Positions 35,450-42,917 of a stretch of 64,000 nt of DNA are shown here, in pieces (the first letter of the stretch is position 1; each line of letters starts with the position of its first letter). A program made the position numbers and the translations under genes. Origin of the DNA: JACQFK01 sp041482015. Lineage in GTDB: Bacteria > Planctomycetota > MHYJ01 > JACPRB01. The notes beneath the pieces were generated by a model that was not told the origin of the DNA, did no database searches, and saw nothing but the letters and a program-made list of their open reading frames with translations. The stretch spans positions 3,487 through 67,486 of the forward strand of contig JBGPCZ010000007.1 of NCBI GenBank assembly GCA_041482015.1. Direction: 5' to 3'.

Positions 35450-37789
35450 CTACTTCAGGCCCGCGATCCACTCCCTCAGCATCCCGGCCGACCGCTCGTC
35501 CACCATCGACGTCGCGAGCGGCGGCATCTGGCCCTGGCCGCGGCGCGTGATGCGCTGGAAGAGGATCGAGCGCGACGGGTCGCCCGGCGCGACGATCCGC
35601 GGATCGGCGATCTCGAACGCGTCGTGGATCGGCTTGACGTCGACCACCTTCATCCGCTCGCGGTCGGTGTTCACGTGGACGTCGAATGCGGAGTTGCCGC
35701 CTCCCGCCTCCACGTGGCACTGCGCGCAGTTGGCGTGGAGGTACGAGCGGGCGCGCGATTCGAGCGGGGCCGTCGCGTCCGCCGGGTCGGCCAGTCGCGG
35801 CAGCCGGGCCGGACGCTTTGCCAGCCGCGTCGTGAACCGCGGTTCCTTCTCGAGCGCGCGGCGGGCGTCGTGGCGGCCGAGGAGCCACGCGAGCTGGAGC
35901 GCGTTCTCGACGGGATCGAGCCCCGCGAACCCGAAGTGCTGCGGATCGACCTGGTCGCGGAGCGCCTTGGGCACCTCCGGCGACTTTTTCTTGAGCGACC
36001 GCCGCACGTCGCCGATCGCCGTCCACGCCGACTCCTGCTCGCGCACGTGGTCGAGAAGGCTGACCTTGAAAAGCCCGAGCGCCTCGATCCCCTGGAGCTG
36101 CCCGTCGCGGTTCATCTGCATCGTCGTCACGCCGAGGACGTAGTTCGCCGCGCGCGAGTGGCAGACCATGCAGTCGGAGCGGCTCGGGAAATTCCACGAC
36201 TGCTTCCGCCCGCCGACGTCGAACTCGCGCGTCTTCCCCTTGGAGTCGACGAGCCGCGCGTCGGTCTGCGCGTCGTTCCACTCGTACGAGTAGCCGACCC
36301 ACTCGTTCTCCTGGAGCGTGAGGAACCGCGTCTCGATCCGCTTCCGCGACCCGGGACGGCCCGGCTCCATCTCGAGCGAGAAGGTCTTCACGAGCACCGT
36401 GCCCTCGGGGAACGTCCAGGATCCCTCCGAGAACGCGATCGGCTGGTCGTTCGGAAGCCCGATGTGCCGCTCCTTGAGCGCGCCGTCGGACCAGAGGGGC
36501 GAGTTGACGTCGTAGGGGACGAGGCCGGGGTGGGTGCGGTATCCCGAGACCGACGCGAAGGCGCCGCTCGCCGAGAGCATGCGCGGGAAATCGCGCGGCG
36601 GCTCCGGGGGTTTCGGCTCGAGGCGCCAGACCGCCCCGCCGTAGTCGGCGAGATAGATGTCGCCCGCGGCGTCGGGCGCGAGGCCGAGGATCTGGACGGG
36701 CGTCTTGGCGAGCTCCTTCTGCCAGGTGATCTTCCCGCCCTCGTACCGCGCGCCCCAGACGCGGCCCGTCGAGTAGTCCCCGTGGAGATAGGCGCCCCGG
36801 AGGTCGGGATACTTCGCGCCCTGGTAGACGAACCCGCCCGTGATCGACCGCGACTCCGAATGGTGATGGACGATGGCGGGCGGTGTCACGGGCGTCGGCC
36901 CGAGCTTGCGCTTGGCATGGAACGGGTGGCCGCCCTCGAACACGCTCCACCCGTAGTTGTCGCCCTTCTTGACGACCTCGATCATCTCCCAGATATCCTG
37001 GCCGATGTCGCCGACCCAGAGGTCGCCGGTCTTCGGGTCGAAGCACATGCGCCACGGGTTGCGGAAGCCATAGGCCCAGAGCTCGCCGCGCGCGCCGGGG
37101 ATCGCCAGGAACGGGTTGTCCTTCGGGATCGAGTAGTTCCGGCCCGGGTCGGGATGCTCGACGTCGATCCGGATCATGCCGGAATTCAGGTCGCTGATGT
37201 CCTGGCCGGTGACGTTGCGGTCGGAGTCGGTCGTGCCGTCGCCCGCGGTGATGTAGAGCATGCCGTCGGGCCCGAATCCCATCTCTCCGCCGTCGTGGCC
37301 GTTGGAGACCCAGTCGATGACGAGGTGCTCGGTCGAGAGGTCGGCCCTCCCGTCCTTCACGACGTAGCGGAGGATCTGGTCCTTCTTGTTGGGTTCCTTG
37401 TCGGGCGGCCCGTTCGCGAAGACGTAGACCCAGTGGTTCTCCGCGTACTTCGGGTGGAACATCATCGAGTAGAACCAGGTGTCCTTCCGCCGGAGGAACG
37501 TCTCGGGCTTCTCGACCGACGGATCGTTCGCGAACGCGTGGATGACCCCTTCCTGCTCGACGACCATCGCGCGCCCGGTGCCCGGCTCAAACGCGACGTA
37601 GAGCGAATGGTGGAACTTGAGTTTCGGATACGCGGCGACGGCTCGGAAGCGGAGCGGCGGGTCGGGGGTTCCGACGACGCGCGAGGCGGTCCATGAGACG
37701 TGCTTCTCCGGAGGCGCCTCCCAGCGTACTTCGGAGCCGCAGGAGACCCCCAGCGCGAGGACGAGCCAGGCCGGTCGACGAAGGTTCAT
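35450..37789 (-). CDS. PQQ-type glucose/sorbosone dehydrogenase fused to a cytochrome-like domain
   Basis: 779 aa lipoprotein-like leader (LALGVSC). Residues 45-395 form a soluble quinoprotein glucose dehydrogenase-type propeller (HHSLYVAFEPGTGRAMVVE, DGGEMGFGPDGMLYITAGDG, WAYGFRNPWRMCFDPKTGDL, DLWVGDIGQDIWE, GAYLHGDYSTGRVW). Residues 400-779 carry two heme c motifs, CMVCH (540-544) and CAQCH (688-692), and a C-terminal GQGQMPPLATSMVD typical of cytochrome-linked modules. The enzyme would oxidise a sugar and pass electrons internally to heme. It is a single-gene unit. Confidence 0.9.
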   Translation of the reverse strand: MNLRRPAWLVLALGVSCGSEVRWEAPPEKHVSWTASRVVGTPDPPLRFRAVAAYPKLKFHHSLYVAFEPGTGRAMVVEQEGVIHAFANDPSVEKPETFLRRKDTWFYSMMFHPKYAENHWVYVFANGPPDKEPNKKDQILRYVVKDGRADLSTEHLVIDWVSNGHDGGEMGFGPDGMLYITAGDGTTDSDRNVTGQDISDLNSGMIRIDVEHPDPGRNYSIPKDNPFLAIPGARGELWAYGFRNPWRMCFDPKTGDLWVGDIGQDIWEMIEVVKKGDNYGWSVFEGGHPFHAKRKLGPTPVTPPAIVHHHSESRSITGGFVYQGAKYPDLRGAYLHGDYSTGRVWGARYEGGKITWQKELAKTPVQILGLAPDAAGDIYLADYGGAVWRLEPKPPEPPRDFPRMLSASGAFASVSGYRTHPGLVPYDVNSPLWSDGALKERHIGLPNDQPIAFSEGSWTFPEGTVLVKTFSLEMEPGRPGSRKRIETRFLTLQENEWVGYSYEWNDAQTDARLVDSKGKTREFDVGGRKQSWNFPSRSDCMVCHSRAANYVLGVTTMQMNRDGQLQGIEALGLFKVSLLDHVREQESAWTAIGDVRRSLKKKSPEVPKALRDQVDPQHFGFAGLDPVENALQLAWLLGRHDARRALEKEPRFTTRLAKRPARLPRLADPADATAPLESRARSYLHANCAQCHVEAGGGNSAFDVHVNTDRERMKVVDVKPIHDAFEIADPRIVAPGDPSRSILFQRITRRGQGQMPPLATSMVDERSAGMLREWIAGLK

Positions 37790-37870
37790 GCTTTCCCTTT
37801 GGCAACTCTACAGTCGGTGGAAGGGGAAATCCCGAGGAAAGAGTGGGTCCGGAGGGGTGTATATAGGGAT

Positions 37871-38671
37871 ATGATCCTGCTCCTGTCGATCGTGCTCGCG
37901 TTGCAGGGGGACAAGCTGCCGCCCTTCACGGCGGGGACGAGCGACGTCACGTTCGACAAATCGCCGCCGCATTGCGACGCCGACGAGATCAAGGCGCGGC
38001 TCCACTCGAAGGAGGACGCGGGCCCTTATGACGTGACGAAGGAGAAGTGGAAGCTCGTCGTTCCGAAGACGTACGCGCACGCGGCGAAGTGGGGACTTTT
38101 CGTCTACATCAATGCCGACGACTCGGCGAACATCCCGGGCGGCTACGAGGCGATCCTCGAGAAGCACAAGCTGATCGGGGTCTCGGCCTACAAGTCGGGC
38201 AACGAACGGAACGTCTTCGACCGCTTCCGGCTTGCGATCGACGCGAACTTCAACCTGTCGAAGCGGTTCAACATCGACGGCTCGCGGGTCTACGTCTCGG
38301 GCATCTCGGGCGGCGGGCGGGTGGCGAGCATGCTTGCGGTCTCGTACGCCGACCTCTTCTCGGGCGGCATCCCCTTCTGCGGGGCGAACTTCTACACCGA
38401 CATCCCGTCGGAGCCCGGCAAGGCGTGGCCGCGGAGCTACATCCCGGTCGAGCCGGCGCTCAAGATCGCGAAGTCGACCGGCCGGTTCGTGCTCGTGACG
38501 GGCGAGAAGGACTTCAACCTGAAGAACACGCGCGCGGTCTACGAGCTGGGGTTCAAGAAGGAGGGCTTCAAGCACGCGATGGTGCTCGAGGTGCCCGGCA
38601 TGGGCCACACGTCTCCGCCCGCCGAGTCGCTCGACAAGGGCTTGGACTTCCTCGACAAGCCGCCGAAGTAG
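37871..38671 (+). CDS. Secreted alpha/beta hydrolase (esterase/PHB-depolymerase-like)
   Basis: 266 aa from ATG 37871, with ultra-short leader MILLLSIVLALQ then GD. The nucleophile elbow GISGGG places Ser146, with the catalytic Asp probably in TGEKDFNLKN and His in GMGHTSPP near the end. This matches LpqC/feruloyl-esterase-like hydrolases. The ribosome site is weak (GAGGGG is 14 nt upstream). A TATATA element at 37858 lies just before the start, so the leader may be very short. A REPIN-like element follows the stop. Confidence 0.8.
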   Translation: MILLLSIVLALQGDKLPPFTAGTSDVTFDKSPPHCDADEIKARLHSKEDAGPYDVTKEKWKLVVPKTYAHAAKWGLFVYINADDSANIPGGYEAILEKHKLIGVSAYKSGNERNVFDRFRLAIDANFNLSKRFNIDGSRVYVSGISGGGRVASMLAVSYADLFSGGIPFCGANFYTDIPSEPGKAWPRSYIPVEPALKIAKSTGRFVLVTGEKDFNLKNTRAVYELGFKKEGFKHAMVLEVPGMGHTSPPAESLDKGLDFLDKPPK

Positions 38672-38680
38672 GCCGGGGTC

Positions 38681-38768
38681 CAACTGTTAAGTTACAGATC
38701 GGGTTCGTCACTTAACAGTTGAAGCGTCAACTGTTGAGTCGGCAATCCGATCTGTCACTTAACAGTTG
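38681..38768. repeat. REPIN-like nested inverted repeat
   Basis: Four copies of a 12-nt unit, CAACTGTT[AG]AGT and its complement, lie at 38681-38692, 38710-38721 (inverted), 38728-38739 and 38757-38768 (inverted). The outer arms are longer: 38681-38702 and 38747-38768 pair over 22 nt with one mismatch. The inner pair (38710-38722 with 38727-38739) makes a 13-nt stem with an AGCG loop. It can fold as one nested cruciform or as two tandem hairpins. It lies between convergent genes, and the last codons of the minus-strand gene fall within it. Confidence 0.85.
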
Positions 38769-40029
38769 AGGTCACCAGGAGCACCGCGTCGGTCCATCCC
38801 TCGGGTGCGGTGAAGGGGCGCGTGCCCGAAGCCGGGAAGGTCCCCGCGGAAAGAGTCTCGGCGGTCGCCGGGTTGATCCACCTGACGCGCGCCCCGACGG
38901 GGGCCTTGACGGAGGCCAGGTCGACGGTGACGGTCCCGCCCGACGGCAGGTAGACGATCGCCCAGTCGCGGCTCGACGAGCGGGCCGCGGCCTTCTCCCC
39001 CGCGACGCCCGAGATCACGGCTTGGTCCGGCACGAGGGTCCACCAGTCAAGCGACCGGAAGAAGTCGCCGAGGATCTTCATCTGGCGCGAGGCCGGGGAA
39101 TCGATCCAGTTCCTCCACTCGGCCGGCTTCATCCAGTTCCCGCCGTGGCCGAAGCTGTAGAAGCCGCCCGCGAGGCACGACCACCAGGCGCCGTTGCGGA
39201 TGTTGAGCGGGGTGGTGCCCCCCTCGACTTCGTAGCGGGCCTCGCCGTTGACCGCCGGCTTGACCGGCCTCCGCGCGTAGTCGGCGGCGACCATCTCGTA
39301 GTTCAAATGGGTGCTCTTGAAGCTCTGCAGCGTGTTGAACGAAAGCCACGGCTCGTCGTGGATCCAGCTCGACGAGGCCGGCGAGGGATCGGGGTGGACC
39401 GTGATCCTGTGGCTTCCGCCGTCGCCTTCCGCCAGGCCGGCGGCGAGTTCGCGCACGAGAGGCAGGTAGGAGTTCTTCGCCTCGGGATACATCGACCAGA
39501 TGACGTTGCGGTCGGAGCGGTAGCGGCGCCCGATCCACGCGCCCCACGCGCGCGCGTTTTCCCTCGTGATCAACTTCCCGTACTCGGGCGACTTGTGGTA
39601 GAGGCCGATGACCAGCACAAGATTCTTCTTCGCGGCGATCCGGACGATCGAATCGATCCTGGAGAAGTAGGCCTCGTTCGGAGTCGAAACGGCGTCGTCC
39701 ACGAACGGCTTCTCGCCGGAGACGTTGGGCTTCTTCCCGCCGCCGACGCCGAGAAGCATGACCTGGATCGCGTTGAACCCCTTGCTTCTCCGATCCTCGA
39801 GGATCGTCTCCGCCTCCTCGACCGGGTAGGCCGTGAAGAGTTCCCAGAGGGTGTCGCCCAACCAGAAACACGGGCGGCCGTCGCCGTCGACGAAGGAGCG
39901 GTGATCCGTGCTGATGCCGACGGGACCGGTGAACGCCCCGGGGCGGGTGACGCCGTCCGCGGGCGGTGTCGAGACCCCGGTGCTGCACGAAACGCCCGCG
40001 AGGACCAGGATCCATAGGGACTTGTTCAT
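38755..40029 (-). CDS. Apiosidase-like (DUF4038) secreted lipoprotein
   Basis: 424 aa with lipobox LAGVSC (Cys15). The body is a TIM barrel of the DUF4038/apiosidase-like family: HRSFVDGDGRPCFWLGDTLWELF, RRSKGFNAIQVMLLGVGG, FSRIDSIVRIAAKKNLVLVIGLYHK, RRYRSDRNVIWSMYPEAKN, PAVNGEARYEVE (candidate catalytic Glu), then GAWWSCLAGGFYSFGHGGN. A C-terminal beta domain (about 340-424) resembles the putative collagen-binding partner of the family. It likely cleaves plant or algal glycosides. The final residues TSTVK and the stop are encoded inside the inverted repeat. Confidence 0.88.
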   Translation of the reverse strand: MNKSLWILVLAGVSCSTGVSTPPADGVTRPGAFTGPVGISTDHRSFVDGDGRPCFWLGDTLWELFTAYPVEEAETILEDRRSKGFNAIQVMLLGVGGGKKPNVSGEKPFVDDAVSTPNEAYFSRIDSIVRIAAKKNLVLVIGLYHKSPEYGKLITRENARAWGAWIGRRYRSDRNVIWSMYPEAKNSYLPLVRELAAGLAEGDGGSHRITVHPDPSPASSSWIHDEPWLSFNTLQSFKSTHLNYEMVAADYARRPVKPAVNGEARYEVEGGTTPLNIRNGAWWSCLAGGFYSFGHGGNWMKPAEWRNWIDSPASRQMKILGDFFRSLDWWTLVPDQAVISGVAGEKAAARSSSRDWAIVYLPSGGTVTVDLASVKAPVGARVRWINPATAETLSAGTFPASGTRPFTAPEGWTDAVLLVTSTVK

Positions 40030-40095
40030 GGCGGACCCCTGCTATCCTACATTCGGCAATTGCCCTGCCCGGGTGGGAACGGTATCCTCTCTTCC

Positions 40096-41961
40096 ATGCC
40101 TCCTCGGGACCGGACCCTCTCCCCCCGCCCGCCGTCCCCTCGCGCCGGCGGTGCGCCGTGGATCAAGTGGGCGATCGGGGGAGGCGTCGTCCTCGTGATC
40201 GCCGTGGGGGCGATCTGGTGGTTCACGCGCCCGCCCAAGGTCGAGGAGGTGCGGAAGGTCGTGGAGTCCACCGGGCCGGACCCCGCGCACCTGGCCCGGG
40301 TCGCCGAGCTGGCCCGCAAGATCGAGGACCTGGAGCAGAAGGGCCAGTTCGAGGACGCGCTGGAGGCTCTCAAGCAACTGGCCACGCTCGAGCCGGGCGA
40401 TCCGCGACTCGCGACGTTCAAGCCGCGCCTTGAAGAGAAGCTGGGCCGCTTCAGGGCCTGGCGAAAGGCCCACGAGCGGGCCGTGGCGGCGCAGGCCGAC
40501 GCGGTGAGGAGGGACACGGCCGCGGACTGGCAGAAGGTGATCGAGCTGTGCGCCGAGGCGGAGAAGCATGCGCCCTTGGAGGAGCAACAGCGCCTGACGA
40601 GGGACCTCGCCGCGCTGGCGCGCCAGAACTTCCACTGGGTGGGGGCGCGCGACGAGGAGAAGAAGGGGAACCTCGCGGCCGCCCTCGATCTCGTCGCCCA
40701 GGCGATCGCCGCGCGAGAGGCGCCGCCGGAGCTCGCGGTCTACAAGGCCGCGCTGGAGAAGAAGAAGCGCAAGCAGGAGTTCGACAAGGCCGCATCGCTC
40801 GCCCGGGTCGAACCGGTTTCGGCCCGCGCGTTCGAGCTCTGGAAGCAGGCGAAGACCCTTGCGGAAGATCCGAAGGACGTGGAGGAGGTCGATCGCCGGC
40901 TCGACATGTTGCTGCCGCGGGTGGACATGGCCGTGCGCGACCAGCGCTACGACGCGGCCATGAAAGCCGGCGAAGCGGCGATCGCAGCCGGCAAGCTCGA
41001 CGAGGCGGAAAAGTTGTTCCGGGATGCGCGCGCCCTCAAGGGGACCGACCTCCCCGCGGACCAGGGCCTCTCGCGGGTCGAGGCCGTCCGCAAGCTGAAG
41101 GGATACGAGGCCGCGATGGCCGAGGCCCGCGCGGCGGAGGGGAAGAAGGGGTGGACCGAAGCAATCGAGGCGTACGACCGTGCGCTCAAGACGAAGCCGG
41201 GCGACCCGGCCGCCTCGGCCCGTCGCAAGGAGCTGGAAGAAACCTGGCGTCCTCCGCGGATCACGGTCGTCCTCGATGCCTCCAGCGGGGTCAAGATGGA
41301 GTTCGTCCTGATCAAGCGGGGCGCGTTCCAGATGGGCGACGCGCAGGGCCGGGCCGACGAGAAGCCTCACCAGGTCACGATTGAGAAAGACTTCTACATG
41401 CAGGTCACCGAGGTGACCCAGAAGCACTGGGAGATCGTCACCCGGACGAAGCCCTTCAACTTCAGCGGCACGCCCGACCTGCCCGCGGAAGGCATGAGCT
41501 GGATGGAGATCCAGAAATTCATGGAGAAGCTGAACGCGATGGCCGAGGAGCAGCTCAAGGGCCGGAAGGCCGGGCTCCCCACCGAGGCCCAGTGGGAATA
41601 CGCCTGCCGGGCCGGGAAGACGACGCGGTTCAACTTCGGCGATGACGAGGCGCAGCTCGAGGACCATGGCTGGTTCACCCGGAACGCGGGCAAGGGCCCG
41701 CAACTGGCAGGCAGGAAGAGCCCGAACGCCTGGGGCCTCTTCGACATGCACGGCAACGTGGCCGAGTGGTGCGACGATGCCTACGCGAGCGACCCCTCGA
41801 AGGCCGCCGAGGCCGCCCTCGTCGTGGATCCGCCTCCGCCTCGCTCGATCCGCGGCGGGAGCTGGAATGACCGTTCGGTGAACTGCCGCGCGGGGATCCG
41901 GGAGAAGGACATCCCGACCAAGGGAAGCATGTTCGTGGGCTTCCGCGTCGTCCTCCGCTGA
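40096..41961 (+). CDS. Membrane-anchored SUMF1-domain (formylglycine-enzyme fold) protein
   Basis: 621 aa from ATG 40096. One membrane segment (about 24-42) is followed by a helical TPR-like region (60-395). The SUMF1/FGE-sulfatase domain (about 400-621) is clear: FVLIKRGAFQMGDAQGR, VTEVTQKHWEIVT, GLPTEAQWEYACRAG, GLFDMHGNVAEWCDD, RSIRGGSWNDRS, FVGFRVVL. Of the two active-site cysteines of true formylglycine enzymes, only the second position is kept (VNC); the first is Asp (GGSWND). It is therefore probably a ligand-binding SUMF1 relative, not an active one. The YeeE gene follows 6 nt downstream. Confidence 0.87.
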   Translation: MPPRDRTLSPRPPSPRAGGAPWIKWAIGGGVVLVIAVGAIWWFTRPPKVEEVRKVVESTGPDPAHLARVAELARKIEDLEQKGQFEDALEALKQLATLEPGDPRLATFKPRLEEKLGRFRAWRKAHERAVAAQADAVRRDTAADWQKVIELCAEAEKHAPLEEQQRLTRDLAALARQNFHWVGARDEEKKGNLAAALDLVAQAIAAREAPPELAVYKAALEKKKRKQEFDKAASLARVEPVSARAFELWKQAKTLAEDPKDVEEVDRRLDMLLPRVDMAVRDQRYDAAMKAGEAAIAAGKLDEAEKLFRDARALKGTDLPADQGLSRVEAVRKLKGYEAAMAEARAAEGKKGWTEAIEAYDRALKTKPGDPAASARRKELEETWRPPRITVVLDASSGVKMEFVLIKRGAFQMGDAQGRADEKPHQVTIEKDFYMQVTEVTQKHWEIVTRTKPFNFSGTPDLPAEGMSWMEIQKFMEKLNAMAEEQLKGRKAGLPTEAQWEYACRAGKTTRFNFGDDEAQLEDHGWFTRNAGKGPQLAGRKSPNAWGLFDMHGNVAEWCDDAYASDPSKAAEAALVVDPPPPRSIRGGSWNDRSVNCRAGIREKDIPTKGSMFVGFRVVLR

Positions 41962-41967
41962 TCCCCC

Positions 41968-42477
41968 GTGAGCTTCCTCCCGCCGGTGTTCTCGCGTCCA
42001 TGGCCCTGGTGGGTCGCGGGGCCGGCCATCGGGGCGTTCGTCGTGATCTTCGCCGCCGCGACCCGCCGGGGCGTCGCGGTCTCCAGTGGATTCGCCACGG
42101 CCTGCGCCCGATGTTTCCCGTCCATGGCCTATTTCGCGAAGCCCTCCTTCGCGGAGTCGTGGCGGTTCCTGTTCCTGGTCGGCGTCCCGCTGGGAGGCCT
42201 CGTGGGCGCGCTCCTCTCGGGTCAACGGGGCGTGGTCACGGCGATGGGTTGCTTCGACACCTTTTTGACTTCCCGGCTGGGGGTCAAGATCGCCTTCCTC
42301 TTCGCGGGAGGGCTTCTGGCGGGGTTCGGCGCGCGGTGGGCCGGCGGCTGAACGAGCAGCCATTCGATCGTGGGGCTCGCGCGGGGCGACCGCGCAAGCC
42401 TCGTGGCCACGGTCGGGTTCATGGCCGCGGGCGCGGTCACGGCGAACGTGCTGTTCCGGCTGATCGGGAGACTCTAG
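41968..42477 (+). CDS. YeeE/YedE sulfur transporter, N-terminal half, with in-frame UGA (probable selenoprotein)
   Basis: Reading through TGA 42349-42351 gives 169 residues ending at TAG 42475. About five membrane segments are visible. The block GGLLAGFGARWAGG, then the UGA at residue 128, then TSSHSIVGLAR is the hallmark G-G-C-T-S-G-H of YeeE/YedE (TsuA-like thiosulfate/sulfur transporters), where this Cys lines the substrate path. Homology continues after the UGA (ASLVATVGFMAAGAVTAN). Truncation at the UGA would remove the last membrane helix. The GTG start at 41968 has no clear Shine-Dalgarno; GTG 41986 is an alternative. Its partner half begins 1 nt after the TAG. A SECIS-like hairpin follows the UGA. 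Confidence 0.88.
42372..42402 (+). promoter_or_regulatory. Candidate SECIS hairpin of the YeeE half
   Basis: Starting 21 nt after the UGA, GGGGCTCGCGCGG (42372-42384) pairs with CCGCGCAAGCCTC (42390-42402): twelve pairs with one C/A mismatch and one G-U. The apical loop GGCGA occupies 34-38 nt after the UGA and begins with G, as bacterial SECIS loops usually do. The spacing is at the distal edge of the known range. Confidence 0.6.
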
Positions 42478-42478
42478 G

Positions 42479-42907
42479 ATGCGCCGGATTCTCTACGTCC
42501 TCTCCGGGGCGATCTTTGGATTCTTGTTGCACCAGGGCCGGGTCACGGATTACGACGCGATCGCGAACATGTTTCTCTTCCGGGAGTTCCAGCTCATGGG
42601 GGTCATGGGGACGGCGATTGCGACGGCGGCGGTGGGCTTCGCCTGGCTCCGACGTCGCGAAGGATTCGCCGCAGCGTCGGAGTTCAAGCCCAAGGCGCTG
42701 AACGCGGGCGTCCTGGCCGGATCGCTCCTGTTCGGTGTCGGATGGGCGCTCTCCGGAAGCTGACCCGGCACCGCGCTCGCCCAGGTGGGCGAGGGGAAGG
42801 TGCTCGCCGTGGCGACGCTGGCGGGTCTCCTTGGCGGGACGTGGGCCTTCGGCGCCTGGAAGTCGCGGCCGTCGATGGCCCCGGCCCCGCCCGAAACAGA
42901 ATCATAG
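42479..42907 (+). CDS. DUF6691/YeeE-type C-terminal half transporter with in-frame UGA (probable selenoprotein)
   Basis: Reading through TGA 42761-42763 gives 142 residues ending at TAG 42905. Four membrane segments are visible. FGVGWALSGS, then the UGA at residue 95, then PGTALAQVGEGK is the G-W-x-x-x-G-x-C-P-G-T signature of the second YeeE/YedE half (DUF6691), with UGA exactly at the Cys. Another membrane helix (VLAVATLAGLLGGTWAFGAW) follows, so termination at the UGA would give an incomplete protein. It starts 1 nt after the first half's stop; the two halves probably assemble as one pore. A strong SECIS-like hairpin with AGGU loop follows. Confidence 0.9.
42768..42803 (+). promoter_or_regulatory. 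Candidate SECIS hairpin of the DUF6691 half (AGGU loop)
   Basis: CTCGCCC (42776-42782) and GGGCGAG (42787-42793) form a perfect 7-pair stem closing an AGGT loop (42783-42786), 20-23 nt after the UGA. GCACC (42768-42772) and GGTGC (42799-42803) form an outer 5-pair stem. E. coli fdhF mRNA has AGGU in its SelB-binding loop about 18-21 nt after its UGA (established knowledge, recalled). Confidence 0.78.
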
Positions 42908-42917
42908 GAGGCTGGAC

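Noticed and set aside
40055..40064. GGCAATTGCC palindrome between divergent genes
   Set aside because: Only ten bases and no matching second site; it could be chance, so it is not listed as an operator.
42349..42763. UGA read as Trp or Gly through a reassigned genetic code
   Set aside because: Many well-bounded genes here end in TGA with the next gene starting at once, and Trp is encoded by TGG throughout. Only three TGAs are in frame, each at a Cys position.
41968..42907. The YeeE halves as decayed pseudogenes
   Set aside because: Each has exactly one internal stop, at the signature Cys, with intact frame, start, spacing and downstream homology. Decay would also leave frameshifts or other stops.
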